Below the pieces are notes generated by a model, which did no database searches, had not been told where the DNA came from, and worked only from the letters and a program-made list of their open reading frames with translations. The translations under genes were made by a program, and so were the position numbers. A DNA stretch of 64,000 nt from Hyaloperonospora brassicae (Eukaryota; Oomycota; Peronosporomycetes; Peronosporales; Peronosporaceae): positions 496,001-560,000 of the forward strand of contig CANTFL010001211.1 of NCBI GenBank assembly GCA_947650285.1, in the 5' to 3' direction. Every line of letters begins with the position of its first letter. The first letter of the stretch is position 1. Below, one piece after another: positions 22,261 through 35,475 of the stretch.

Positions 22261-22743
22261 CCTTTTTAATATTTTTTTCTAGATTAGCTCTCTCTGAGTA
22301 CGAATTGCCTTGCGCTTTGCACTTTTTTGACTGAGCTTTTCATGCATGCGGTTGCAGCTAAATTGCGGACCGCCACCTTCGTTTGTTTGCTCGTCTCTTT
22401 ATTCTACTAACGATGACATAACTTGAGACGTTGCAACGGCTTCAAGTTGGGAACGGCTCACAGCCCAACGGTGATCAAACTTGGGATGCTCCAAAGGCTT
22501 CAAGTGGAGAACGTATTACAACACGCCTCCTCCGACGCATGCGCCGGAACACCATGACTCGTGTAAATCCCGTATACCTATGTCAGCTCAATACTTCGAC
22601 AGGCTTCGCTTTGGTAAAGCCTTCGTAAACATATTTGCCGGATTCTATGTTCCAGCCACTATCTTCACCATGATATATTCAGCCTTAATTTGGATCCGCA
22701 CATAATGCCATCTTTGCTCAATATGTCTTGTTTTACTGTTGTG

Positions 22744-22865
22744 TGTTGATCCATTTGGGTTAAATTAGTTAGCTGATTTAGATTAATAGGGTTTTATAGG
22801 AGCAAATTTGCTTTTCCATTTGCTTCCTCGTTAATTGTTCCCCTCTGTTTGTCCTAGTATCTACA
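22744..22865 (+). repeat. Cop-A 3' LTR
   Basis: Starts TGTTGATCC and ends ATCTACA, the same length (122 bases) as the 5' LTR. No matching target duplication is visible (ATAAT follows, TTCAA precedes the 5' LTR). Confidence 0.8.
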
Positions 22866-25800
22866 ATAATAACCACGTGAGTTTTTAATTTGTAAGGTCT
22901 CACACTTTATCGATGTGAAGGAAACGTTTCGTTTGATAAATTGTCGCACGTGTTTTTTTTCACAAACTGTTGTTTACATCCACCTACGCTCTTGCTCTCT
23001 CATGCCGTACAATGCTAGTCCTAACAGCTGATGTGCACTTCACATAGCCGTTTTCCAAATTGCGAGTTCTGTAGTGATCGACGCCATCTTCAAACGGACT
23101 CTCAGTCACCGATCATGCACAGTCGATTTGCTCGGGAGCCATCCGCCGATCTTCTGGCCAGCACATAATCAAAACTTACGCTGCTTCATTTGTAAGGCCG
23201 ATGATACTGATAATGGGATATAATCTTGTCTACACTTGTTGCTTCGCAGCGCTGGTATACGTATTTATCCTTTAACATGAAGTATTCAATTGCAATGGTG
23301 CTAGGTGCAGAGAGGAAATCTGAAGCACTACGTAAAAAGGATTATGTCATTATGTGTCAGCTCCTGCGACACCTTCCTTACCTCTCTTTCGCTTACGTCC
23401 ACTCAAGCTGATTTCTTCAGCCGAAGCTACAGAACTAGTAAAACCTTCGGACCCCAAGTCGCTAGCCGCAACTTCAACTAACCTAGCACTCCTCCTCATA
23501 CATGTTAGAAACTAGCGTAACTCATCTATTCGGCAACTGAAACCTATGCAATTTCTACCAGAAAGTTTTCTTATACGCTCACTTACGCACGAACACCCAG
23601 CGCAGTATAATGTGACGTGTATGATCGAGTGCAAGTAAAAATTCATCTCTAACATTATAGCGCTCGTGTCGTCGACGCCGATATCCACTGCAATGGTCTT
23701 GTACTCCTCCCCTTCATGTATTCTCAATGACGCTGCGACGCGATGCTGCCTCCATGACTGCCTTGGTTGCTGCGATATGCACCTCCTCTGCCGCTATCAT
23801 TGCAACGACACTCTTAAGACATAGAGCCATACACCGCGTAATCCGAAATGGATGACACCACGTTGGTCACAATGCTTTGCGAATCGGGATCACAGCCCCA
23901 GTTGCACGAGGTCTCTTGCTTGGATTGGTGTGAGCCACACGCCTTTAGTTTGTAGTCTCTTTATAGGGGCTTGGATGGCTCCTTCCTTTTGTCAAGATGA
24001 CAAGGTGAAGGACCATGTCGTGCACTTTTGTCTTGGATGCGTAATCTCCCACTGTTCTCAATACATGAGAAGTACATAATGAGTTCGAGTAGATGGTCGC
24101 ACTGAATCACGGAGGATGCCAGCTCATTTTGCCAGTCGCCAGGCATGGCTATATTGAAGGAGAGGCATTGTTGTACCTCGGGTATCACTTCAGCATCTTC
24201 AGGTAGATCGGCGATCATGCGCACATTGTCCGGAAGGCGGTGCGAAAGATTAAGAATCGTCTCTTCCCTCTCTTTGGTCATGTGCCACATTTCGTAGTCC
24301 AGGTCTTTGCTGAACTAAGGTGGTACAGAGAGAAGGCCGATTAATGTGAAGCATTGCTTAAAGGTGTGTCCCGCGGAGACTGCTGTCCAAGCTGCAAGCT
24401 CCACCTCAATTTCTAAGCTCCACCTCGATTTCTAGGTTCTTCTTAACGAGCGCCATGAGGTTGATGGCTTTTTGATCTGGCTTCCAGTACTTCTTTCTGG
24501 CGAGGCTTCGAAACTGTCAACACCATGCAAGCCAATCTCGCGCACTACCGCCGCGGATCTTCTTGATCTTAGTGTGGTCGTTCCATCCGGAGCGTCTTTT
24601 GTCGCCGATGTGGTAACCAACGTGTACGGCACGTACGTTTCTTCGTTCTTTTGGACCATCCTAGGTGGTCCGAATTCTTTTTCCGACGTTGAAGTTGACG
24701 ATTCCTTGCTAGTTTGTGTTCAATCTGATCAGAATGACACGCCCTCGGTTTTAGGCGTGGTGTGGGTTGCAGAGATCGTGCAGGAGAGGAACGACTGCCG
24801 AAGAAGGTAAATTTGATAACGATTTATATGTATTAGGAGGAGACATAAAACGAATGAGCTGTGCTATCTCTTCATATATATTGCTTGCTTCGCAAGCATA
24901 TACTTCACGTCCGCCAGTATATGCCTCTGGTGTCGCCAGCATGTCAGATAATAATACTTGTAATGATGGTAGCGCTGGAACTCTGGCATGTTGATATGCT
25001 GGTGATGTTATACCTACATGAAGAGTGTTCAATAGCAAGCAAATATGCGGCGGATGCTCGATTATTGTTGCTTGATTCCTTTGTCAAGATTTGGTGGCCC
25101 ATTGCTGTGGACGGCTACAAAGGGTACGGACGCCAGCGATTTGTTCTGTTTTTCCGCGAAACAATATATGGAAGCAGAGCATGAATTGGTCTCCTGGGTT
25201 GTAGAAATGCTTAAGTTGGTGACAATTTTCTCGAGTGTTGTCAGCAAGAATTGCATTGATTCTGCGCTTGGACACGCAACTTCAGTAAATATTGTGGATC
25301 TGCCGTAATATACAGTATGGATTGTCCCTGATGTCACTGAACCCTTCATTTCAATGTGGCTAGCGTTTTCGTCCTGGATATTGTAGCTCGAATTGCATTC
25401 AAAAGTTCTTGCTAAATTGCACAATACTTGCTTCAATGTGCTTGCCGATCGTCCAATACACATTAAGGTGATTGATTATTCTACAAACTGGATCCGTAAT
25501 AGTGTCAACGTATCCAAATACGTCGGCGCACATTCTGCTTCTCGAGGCAGTTGTCGTGCATTCCTTTTCCTTGAGTCTTTGTGCACAGTTCGCGTAGTAA
25601 ATTACACTGTACTGACTACTTTGCGCATATCACGATTTAGACCCACCCGAGCACTTCCTTGTGTGCTGTGTCTATCACATACTATCATTTGATCCACTGC
25701 GATATACCTTGACACAAAGGTACTGTGACGATCGCCCATTATCCTTGATGCCATACTGCTCATATGTAAACTTGAATCGACCACTCTTCTGCTCTACTGA

Positions 25801-28079
25801 CTCCGTAGATGTCCGTATTTCGTCGACATCGACAAATGTCGGAAAGGCCTATCCAATTTTCCAACGCACGCAAAATACGAGTTCGTGAGTCCATGCTCGA
25901 AAGCTTGCTCTCGAAGAAAGCGATTATACTCCGTACATCACTCTCTGCTAGCCTGGTGGCTCGTAGAGAGTGATATACGGAGTATAATTGCACCTACAGT
26001 CTTTCACTTTAAGTGCTAAGCTCCTTTCCTTCACGTGGCCTTGGATACGAGTCACGCACTATCTTATAGTTGATTCTGCTTATAGATATACTGTGCTAAC
26101 GTCACCTCTGTACATTTCAAAATTAACAGCGCCGACAGTGTCGCAAAACAGCCGACCCGACGTCATGCAAGCTACCGAGACAAATGTGTAGTCAGATTCA
26201 ACCCTATTGCATATCTTCTTTCGCAGTTGCAACGGGCCAAGCACTTAATAAACGCACTTCTCCTTTCTCATTGGTCTTCACTACGTCGTTTGACGTCGCC
26301 GTCGGCATGTCTGTCAGCGGTTAAATTATCTTGCGTTTACATTATCGAGCACATCTTTGGTCTTAAGCTCTAATGGATCGAGTGACTCCACGATATTGAC
26401 GTCACATATATTATCTATGGTTACCCTTCATCAACGTCACAGATTTCGCATAAAATGAAAATCTGTTCGAGCGCAATGAGATCAATACTTTCTTGTCCTT
26501 CGCAAAATCTCGCGTCGCTCTTTCACGTCCATGATGCCCGTGTTACTGCCAGTAGACGATAGCTACGAACGCTTGCACCTTACTATATTCGCGCGAGGTG
26601 CGAGTTTTGCCGCTCTGCATGCGTTGTTCGTATAAATATCTACCATGCGCATTTCTACGTCGACCGCGCTTGGTCCGTGCACAATCAGCTTTAATCGCAT
26701 CCAACTAACTCTCTTCAATTTCTTTCTATTAACTAATGTTTATAGCTGTTGATGACAATCGACCACGTTTGAATCGATAGCTACCGATTAATTTGTGTTT
26801 GTCAGACCAAATACCGTCGGCACGCTCACGATTGACCCTTTTTAGTGCGGCTTTAGAATGTTAGTGGGTGTTATAATGTACTTACTACATCCGTAGGCTG
26901 CTACTGCAGTCCAACTCACTGAACATTCGCCGACACCCGTAGTAATGAACGACCCGTATTTATCACCATATTTGTGTGATAGGAAACAATTCGATCTTCG
27001 ACATGATCGTCTATATTACCGCTTCGTGTGTCACTGATCTTTGGTAAAGACCTTTTATGTCGACGACGCTCGACCCTTCTCAATGCTTGCAGACTCTAAA
27101 CCGTTAATACTGTCACCCATCGACGACGCTTGCATTGACAACCTTCTTATCAGCGGTTGGTTCGTGTCCGTTTTGTGTCAGGCGTAATAGGATTTTGTGT
27201 ATATAATCAAATATCAGACACAAATTCTCGCCTGCAATAAACTAAAATGTAAGAAAGTTTCATACCCAGATAATTTTCGCGTAATTCATAACCTGACGAT
27301 CTTGGCCCTATTGTGCGTCTTTTTACGCAGGGCAATGGATTTGACGTGCGCGTACGCCGACAGACGCAAATTCTTAGTGAGGTATATGCTCGTTCACATG
27401 CCAAAGATCTCTTCAAACGGTGTATCTGTAACTTTACGCGATTATGTGCGGCTCTTGATGTAGACCGCAAATTTAACGCTTTCGACGAAAAAAGATCCAA
27501 GACATTTCCTTGTGTTGCGGTTTTGCTAGCTAATTCCTTAGTGAGATTATACGTTCAAATATGAGTGCATAATATTCAATACAGATAAACCTGGCCAATA
27601 TGATCCCTGCTTAACATGGTTCATTGCTGTGTATAATTAAAGGTATATGTACCGATTCCCTTCTATATAAATGTGTAGGCCAAACTTGATAATGGGCGAT
27701 TCGATAGTTGATCAATAACCTCGCTCAAATTTGATAATTGGTCCGGAACTTGGGTCACTGGCGTGGGCGAGAACGTTACACGGAACCGGTCTGAGACCAA
27801 AATCACGCCTTCGTGCATTTGACAAGTATATAATATTGGGAATGGGTCTAATGTAAAAGGTGGATGCTTTCAATGAAGGAGAACCTTGAGCGTAGTATCA
27901 GATCCCTCGATAATTATCTTGGCACTTCATAGTAGCAAGGTTGGTGCCGCAGAAAAGCATGTGCAAATCAGCGTCTAAGTGAGAAAGTTTTCTTTTCTAC
28001 CCTCACCTTCTCGCGCAATCGCTACTGTGATGTACGCATTCCTCCCATAACAAGTCTTGCAAGATCTGAATGGTCACTT
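22866..28079. other. Dark AT-rich repeat-core stretch with a coding relic
   Basis: No intact gene. Between about 23960 and 25460 the minus strand shows a series of protein-like but mutually frame-shifted stretches: 24290-23961, 24659-24432, 25038-24751 and 25463-25062. Phrases such as REETILNLSHRLPDNVRM and FMSPPNTYKSLSNLP look like decayed coding sequence rather than chance. I do not recognise the family. A long hairpin lies at 25923-25988. I see nothing definable between 26.2 and 28.0 kb. Confidence 0.45.
25923..25988. repeat. Long hairpin, 26-bp arms
   Basis: Arms 25923-25948 and 25963-25988 pair over 26 bases with two mismatches around a 14-base loop. It lies in non-coding AT-rich DNA. 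Confidence 0.88.
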
Positions 28080-29450
28080 AGCATTAAAGTGATGGCTTGA
28101 ACTGCGTCAACCTTTCCCTCGGCGCTGATCTCGGTCTGCAATGTTTGTAACACATTCTCTCGTCAACCTCGAATATTGAAGTCTCTGCTCTCTTAGGCCG
28201 TAAATAGAGCACACCGTCCGCTTCTTCGCTGAGCAGGGCTGTGAAGGTTAGCGCTTTCATCGACGTGTCGTCCTCGGAAGTGCAGCAAATGAAGTCATTC
28301 AGGTCCATCGAGTTAAAGATTCGTAGATGACACTTTTGTATTATCAGGATGATGTTTAGCTGGTCATTATCGTCATTGCGTGATCTGCAAGTCGTCTTAT
28401 AGCCGTGCACGAGCCCTGTGTGCCGAAAGCAGTGTAGAATATAATTTCTTGGAACATCATGCCATCAGAATTTTATTTACTTGATCGTCGAGATCTCGTC
28501 CAGCGTGTAGATACTATTCTATTATCCTTGTTCATCTATATTCATAGCTTGCTTGATCTGGCGACGACGTTATCGACGCTTAAGTAAGGCGATGATACTA
28601 GCGTCCATGGGCTGCAGATTCAGCCATCGTGTTTGGCGGAAGGAACACGATTTTCACGCATTTGAAATCATACCATAAGCAGTATGCGCCGATGCATTGT
28701 CGAGAAGAAAAACGTGTTCATATTTTAATGTGCGTGTTGTTGTCAAGATCCTGGCCCCACTCTCAGAATAAGACACCGTTCATCTGCGCCTTGAGGTTGC
28801 TGCGATAGTTGAAGCCAAGTTGATATTCTGACGTTATCTGGAAACAGCGGGGCCTTCATCTCGTGACCAATGATGAGGGGCTCACGTTTGCCCGAGCCAT
28901 CAGCTTTTCACATCATAGCAACGTCACACGAGTCTTGCTCTTCTTCGATCCCTCCGCTCGTCGTGGGGCTATAGTCATATCGGACGCAAGACAGTAGAAC
29001 AATTCCCTCTCGTCCATGTTGTAGATGTCAGCAATAGGGACTCGTCTAATCGGTCCCGGATGGCGTCGCGCTGCGCGGGTATCGTCCCCGACTTTACAGA
29101 GCCGCTCTCACCGTGGGTGCTAAGTTTCTTATAGCCTTGACCCCTTTGAAAATATTGAAATTACCAATTCGAAAACAACATCAGTTGGTCTTCGTGAATA
29201 CGGCTCAAAGTTGCATATCTCTACGCTCTCGCCTATATCAGATCTACGCTCAGTATCACGAGATTTGCTTGAAACTGCAGCACCCCATTTGCACGAGCTT
29301 CATCGAATGCAGGAAACGCGAGCACTCGGTTCCGCTTACTCTTGAGTTCGAGGTCCATCACGTACCGGAACCTTTGACGAATTCGCAAATTACCGGAGAT
29401 CGTCCCCTGGGGTTGGCGCCTTAAAGAGACCAAACCCGCAAATCGACTTG
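28080..29450 (-). pseudogene. pogo/Tigger-type DNA transposase remnant
   Basis: Read down the minus strand, a CENP-B-like DNA-binding part appears first (about 29433-29230: QRFRYVMDLELKSKRNR, FPAFDEA), then the HGESGSV linker. The DDE catalytic part follows: IYNMDERELFY (first Asp), FLLDNASAHT at about 28715-28685 (second Asp) and LPPNTM... with PMDASIIA at about 28610 (third Asp). The tail includes YTLDEIST and CFRHTGLVHG. These are hallmarks of Tc1/mariner-superfamily pogo/Tigger transposases, which cut and paste the element at TA sites. Stops and frameshifts are frequent. Terminal inverted repeats were not found by eye, so the element's ends are unknown. Confidence 0.85.
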
Positions 29451-30224
29451 TTTTCTAGCTACGACTGTTTAAGAGCATATTTTGCATATTACCATTGATA
29501 GATCTAATTCGTCTTTCATACGTCAGGTTACCGACCTGTCTGGGTCACGACGGCATCGTTGTGTGAGCGAAATGAGCAAACCGAAAATGGATTGATTCAT
29601 TTGTGCATTATTTGCCTACTGTAAGTGATTTGACTTTGCTGTCCAGTCATTTTGTTTGCCAATGGTTGGAGCAGCAAAGTCCTTTCCATATCGCTGATGG
29701 TGTCACCATCCCGAAATTAAGGGACGTTACAGCTGGCAAATAGTTCTGGGGAACCCTTTACATCAGGAACCGAAGGCTTAACTTAATCTTTTGCTCGTTC
29801 TGATTCTCGAACCGATGATCTCTCCGATACTGCGCCTTCTCACTCCGATTGAGCAAGCCGATGATACGAAATGAGTCAGACACAACGCTGATTTAACTTG
29901 TGTACACAGTTGTTACACACACACGCGAACAAACTAAAACTTAAGCATATAATTCTACCCTTCAATGCACATGCGTAACGCATCACCAACACTTCGGTGC
30001 GCGGCAAGTTTATTGTAGAGTCGTTTGAACTAGAAATTGTGCTGAAATTAGGTGCTGACCACGAATCCGGGCTCTTTTAATTATATTTAGGGCTTCTAAT
30101 AACTAAAGGGTGTTCTCGTCGCTCAAATTTGACGCTATTATTGTATATGATACAATTGAGCTCTATGGGTCATATCAAATTTGGCAGGTTTATCTGTACC
30201 TGAATCATAACAAAGTGCCTTTCT
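29451..30224. other. Spacer between pogo relic and Cop-C
   Basis: No gene or repeat boundary could be assigned. It may contain the unrecognised terminus of the pogo-type element. Confidence 0.4.
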
Positions 30225-30335
30225 TGTGTGTCTATCTTAGGAGGCCACCAAGAAGATCATCAGGATTCTACCGCGATGTCAGCTGCTACTTTTGGCTACC
30301 CAGGTGGGCCAAACTATCGAGCCCACATTCCAACC
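30225..30335 (-). repeat. Cop-C 3' LTR
   Basis: Shares TCTATCTTAGGAGGCCACCA and CCCACATTCCAAC with 35363-35475. On the minus strand the expected TGTTGGAATGTGGG start has become GGTTGGAATGTGGG. Confidence 0.75.
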
Positions 30336-30584
30336 CTCCTACCTAAAAAATGGAGTATAGCGACGTAAATACGTTAGGAAGAACAGATTCACTGAAGTGA
30401 CATCATCTCTCGGCGCTCATTAACTTGTAGTGCCGGGAGCGATTTCGTTTGTAATATTTCCGCTTCCCTGTCTTGAGTGCGAATGTAAGTCAGTGAAAAC
30501 AGGTGGTGTGCTTGCAGGTCGGGAACAAATAGCTTTACACTAACGTGGTTAGCTTTAGAATTAGTGTATTCGCTGGTAACTTGT

Positions 30585-31330
30585 TTATAACCATTGAATT
30601 ATGTACGAGCATATAAAGGGGTGATTTAATGGCAGATCGTTTTCCTTATGAAGCAGGCGGACGCCCAAGTCATCTTTGTCACCCATAGAAGCCGCAACAA
30701 ACTCCGGATCGGCGGTAGGTAGTGCAACCGCTCCTTTTTTCTTGATTTGCCATGCGATCAACATATAGTTCAATCTAACAATGGTTCAGTTGATATATTT
30801 CGATCTGTTTAGCGCCTGCATAGTCCGCATCTGTAATGCTTGCGAGGTGAAGGTGATAGGCGTCAGACGTCGTCGTCTTCATGTGCAGTTTCGGATGTAT
30901 TGTGCCCGCAAGATATTGTAAAATTTGCCGCGCAAGTTAAAAGTCAAAAATCGTTAGAGAACGTGCAAAACGATTCGCACGATGGAATAATTATGAAATG
31001 GTCGTGCAGATTGAGCGACCCAGATAAACCTTCTAACAAGTCACTTGCGAGATTTGATGGCCTGTTGTAGATCTTTAAGGTTGAGCGACTGCATATCGGT
31101 GTGAAATGTAGTAATAATCTCGGACTTGGTCGCAATGACTAACAGATCGTCAACATACACTCCCACTAGTGTAATGTTTCCTCCGTTTTTCTTAAGCACT
31201 ATAGTCGACTAAGATCTGTTAAATTCTCAAAATAATCAGCTTGGCTATCAGGTGTTTATGCAACAATCGACCATTCTTTTGAAACCATACAAGCTGCGAT
31301 CGAGTCGAACTGCAACTTAGTTGCAATCAT
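30585..31330 (-). pseudogene. Cop-C reverse transcriptase and RNase H remnant
   Basis: The minus strand reads VGVYVDDLLVIATKSEII at about 31165-31110, the reverse transcriptase active site. RNase H follows at 30773-30600: MLIAWQIKKKGAVALPT and FVAASMGDKD. Stops and frameshifts intervene. Confidence 0.88.
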
Positions 31331-33599
31331 AAATTCTAATATATCAAGTTCAGTTTGTGAAATGTACAGTACTTGTGATAGGTGATAAATATAGTTGCTT
31401 CTTTAACCCCAGACTTTTCGAAGGCTAAGGGGGCGTCAGATTGGTGAGCCGGTACATCCCATATATTAAGCTGCCATAGCAAATGCTAGCTTTTTGCGCT
31501 CAACATTCCAATATATCTGCAAAAACCAAGTATAGTCACATCCATAATTTTATCATTTCTGCGTACAAGCATACACACTTTGTAGTCTTCCATCACACCA
31601 TCTACGACTTGTTTCTTTTTATGCACTTACTTGGTGTGCAGTCTATTTATATCGCTGCGTGTCCTGACCAATGTTCAAGTTCAATGATCAGCCAAATAGT
31701 ATAACTCTTTTTTACAAGTTCGTTGCCACAGCTCGGACTCAGGGCTGCGCATTTCTTCTGCGTGTAATCAAGAAATAGGAAGAAGGCCATTAGTAATAGA
31801 TTCCTCTTTCGTGATGTGAACATGTGAAGCGTGCATAATATTTAGGAGCCAATCTCATTCATCAGATTCAGCTTCGCGCTGCTAAGTGTATTTTTTACTC
31901 TCGCGTTCGGGCCGTCGGGAAAGAATGTTGGATATGCGCGAAATTTGTCATTTGTTGGCGGTACGGCGGAACTATGATTAAGAGTATATTCACGCTCTAT
32001 CCCATAACCAGCACACGGCTCTCTTCATAAATCTTTCTTGCTAAATTTTCAATTCACCATCCGTGTCTCGGGAAAGCGCTGATTGAAGCATTGTATATGT
32101 ATCAGAGGACAAAGCTTTCATACTCGAGAGGTACCTCGTAGTTACGACCATATAACTATTACAAAATACCACATGTAACCCTTTCGTCATGTCATTTATT
32201 CCGACAATAACTCCCAACCTCACCTCGCCATTTATAAGCGTTATTCGCGGGATCGCGAACTACGGTGCACTTTGATACGAAGACTGCAACGCCGGCCATT
32301 TAAGGGACTATCAATTGCAACATCTCAAAGGGTGACTTTTGAGTTAAGGTACTTATAGTGGGAATTAAATTCAGTATGTAAGCCGCATATTATGCAGCTA
32401 ATTCCAAAATTTCGACGGTAATACACTGGAAAAAAAGATTACATCGAACCATATTAATTACTGTTCGATTCATCCTTTCATTATTTCTTTGTCTGCCTAG
32501 TTCTCAGCCTCAGTTTTTTGTCTGACCACACCAGCCTTGTGACAAAACACTTCCACTTTTTATGCTCGGTGCTGCTGTCATTCCGAAACACATGGACGTA
32601 TTTGACATTCAAATCGTTTTACAAATCAGATTAGGAAGTGCTTGTACATGTTAGCCGCTTTATCCTTTGTCGCCGCTAAAGAAATGCGGATACAACTTAT
32701 CTTGTGAACGATGAAGAATTATCATATGACGATTACTGTTTCGGTCTCGCGTGTTTATAGGCACCTTAATATCACTGCCTATTACTGCCCTAAATTGATT
32801 GGTAAGTCAGCTTTTGCCAGTTTATAGCTTACTCTGGTCCGCGCAGGTTTGTTTGGCCTCCGCACAGGTAAGATATTTTTTCGTTGACGACTAGTCCGTG
32901 TAATCTTCAAGCACGAATCACTAGCCATTGTCTATATAGTATCGTGAGTAAGATGGCCAAACGATGATACATTTCCATAAAAGCTTCTTTTTGGAGAATT
33001 TCCGCTAATGTTGCAACATGTACAGCCTCCATTATCGTGTGTGTGACATTCTGCTCGTGCGTATCAAAGACGTCACTCATAACGAGAGCTTCGCTTTCCA
33101 TATTAAGGTAGAACAGCACTTTGACAACTGTTTATTGTTACGTGATGACCACGCTCTCTGCAAGGCTGACATCCGTCTCGTGTCAATTGGCCATATGACC
33201 ATAGATTTCGGCTCAAATTTGGGTCGAACCACACATTAATTAGTGTAATTAAAAAAAAGCGCGGTCTTCCACCTGAACTAGCAAGTCGAATTATCCATTT
33301 TGACTCACATTCAGTTGAGTGTCATCAGTTTGCTTTAGCTATTCTTCGCTAGAGAAATCGATTGCGTCATATGGTAAGCAAGCGTCTAACAGTGCGTGAT
33401 GGTAGGCTCCTGGGTCCAATTTACAAGACTCATGCATTAAATCGCCATCAGCAGAAAATAAAGTGTGCGCAATGTCTATTATCGGCTTGTTTGCTAAATT
33501 TACGACCGGCAGCCGTAGTGTGTTAAATTTTATAGCAGCTAAACCACGCACACATATCCGAGTCGTCGGCCACATCTACAGCTTGCCCCATTCCTCGAG

Positions 33600-35190
33600 T
33601 AATAATACTTATAATATCATTTCTTGCGCCCAATAAGTAAAGTCGCTTGCTTTTGCAAACTTTACTGTTCGTTTTTCCCCCATTTCATCGAAAGTATATT
33701 ACGCAAATATTGTGACGCATACATCACAATGTTTTCCATAATTAACGATGAAGACTTTCCTGTGACGCTTCGGACAGGAACGATGTATCACTTCAACTAG
33801 AGTTAGGTGTCTTCTTTGCTAATAATAAAGCCATAGTCTGCACCGTGCTTATGTGTGTCGTAAAATCTGGGGTCATGTACTTGATTGCATATTGGAAAGT
33901 GGAATTCGTTTCAAACCATTCGCCTCTCTATTGAGCCAACTGTTCCATTACGTTTTGTCTTAAGTGCTGGCTTAAGACGATTAGCCAAAAAATCTTCAGT
34001 CCAAATGCAGACGCAAGTTGGTTCTGATACCTTAAATGTATTCACAAAAAAATATCGACTGTTTGAAGTCTGTTCCAAGTCCATTATAGGTCTCTGATCC
34101 ATCGAAATTGCGAAGAATCAATTTCGAGTCCTGATCGGGAGTAATATGTGAGGATCGCATACTATTCGTCTACAAGGTTAATCTGCTCGCGTTAGAGTTA
34201 GTATGGGCTTATAATTTGTGGTAGAGGCTGCGCCACTTTCGCTTTACGCCTACCTCTATCATTCGCCTCTTTCGCTGCCGCGTTTATTCGTGCCTCAATT
34301 TGATCCTTCATTGAAGCTTAGACGTGCTGTTCACTCTCTTGTTCTACTCTTCGAGCGCTCAAATCTTTTTTCTTGACTTTATTTTACGCATTGTCGGATA
34401 TTTGTCGCTCGTGTCACTGCTTGAGTTTTTCCCGCTCTACATTTTTCCATTGTTCAAAATCATGAAGGCGAGGTTGCTGTAGTATCATCGGTGCCTCTGT
34501 GCTTCGTCGTTGATTCTTTTTAAGAAATGGCTGTGCCTCAAAGTTCTGTTGTGCTTGTGTGGGTTCCCCTACTTGTCAAGCTTGTCGCTATGCTTCTCGT
34601 TCAAGCTCTAGGCTGGCCAGATTTGTGCTCGAGCCAATTAGGCTAATTTCTCCGCTCTGTTTTGCGCCTCTCCTTCGAGCTTTGCGCGTAACATTTTTTG
34701 TTCACGTTGAGCTTGCATTCGTTTTCTTTTCAACCGTTCACCTTCACGAGTAATCCTTTCTTCCGCTTCGTGGTATGTGTGGAAATCGTAATTCTGCGTA
34801 GCTTAGAATCGCCGACATTGACTTTTCAGTGTCGTCTGTCACAATCAATAATCCGTGCCGATCGCATCTGATAGTTCTTTGGCTTGCACGGGCTAGACCA
34901 CGGTCATGTTGTGATCCATAGATACGTCTTTCGTTGGTTTAAAGGTGTCTGAGGGCGCGGGTAGCACATGTAGTGCAGGTCCTGTATGTACATGGGAAGA
35001 CAAGCGTGGCTGCTGCACGACCCCTGCGGTGAACGAAACAATTTGTCGGGCCGGATATCGAAGCATGTCGGTGATGTACGTAATTTGAGGCATTATCACA
35101 CCGAGCTCTACCGAAGGTCTGCTTGTGATACTATCCCCGCTTGATGGCGTTGAGGCAGAATGAACGTTCTGGAGTTTTCCTCGCACCGTG
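33600..35190 (-). pseudogene. Cop-C gag remnant
   Basis: An open stretch from 35186 to 34893 is followed by a Lys/Arg/Glu-rich, coiled-coil-like stretch (about 34800-34250). The conserved copia Gag block with FDGSETYNGLGTDF lies at about 34120-34080, and a further Gag-like phrase LIMENIVMYASQYLRN at about 33740. Frames shift repeatedly. Confidence 0.65.
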
Positions 35191-35362
35191 CACGAATTGC
35201 GCTAATTTACCCCTTTTGTTTTATTTGAGACTAACGCGCTTCTTATTGCAGCACTGGATTAATTTTATCCATTGCCCGTTCGGCCTATAACTCTATCATG
35301 TTTAGACGTCGAAAGGTGAGGGTAGAACATATCATCTGTTTTATTAAGAAGTGAGGGTTCTT

Positions 35363-35475
35363 TGTAAGTATCTATCTTAGGAGGCCACCAACAAGATCTT
35401 CAGAATTCTAACGCGCTGTCAACTGCTACTTTAGACTATCCATGTGGACCACGACATCAAACCCACATTCCAACA
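35363..35475 (-). repeat. Cop-C 5' LTR
   Basis: On the minus strand it begins TGTTGGAATGTGGGTTTG and ends near CTTACA. It is about 80-85% similar by eye to the copy at 30225-30335. No primer site like those of Cop-A, B and D could be seen after it. Confidence 0.75.

Larger units (their letters stand above)
15006..22865 (+). mobile_element. Cop-A: degenerate Ty1/copia LTR retrotransposon
   Basis: Bounded by two 122-base LTR copies (15006-15127 and 22744-22865). Without the nested Cop-B the element is about 4.6 kb, normal for copia. Domain order is Gag, protease, integrase, reverse transcriptase, RNase H, which defines copia. Gag is split by Cop-B at 15439/18664. Reading RVQM before the insertion straight into HRQLQEF after it restores the frame, which confirms the nesting. 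Many stop codons and frameshifts make the element dead. No convincing target duplication was found at its ends. Confidence 0.88.
30225..35475 (-). mobile_element. Cop-C: degenerate Ty1/copia element on the minus strand
   Basis: Two direct ~112-base repeats (30225-30335 and 35363-35475) about 5.1 kb apart enclose copia domains in minus-strand order. Gag fragments lie near the 35.4-kb end, a YVDDLL reverse transcriptase near 31.1 kb, and RNase H next to the 30.3-kb end. This order makes the two repeats its LTRs. The Gag phrase ILRNFDGSETYNGLGTDF matches the Gag of Cop-B, so both belong to one lineage. Heavy decay throughout; protease and integrase are not clearly identifiable. Confidence 0.8.
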
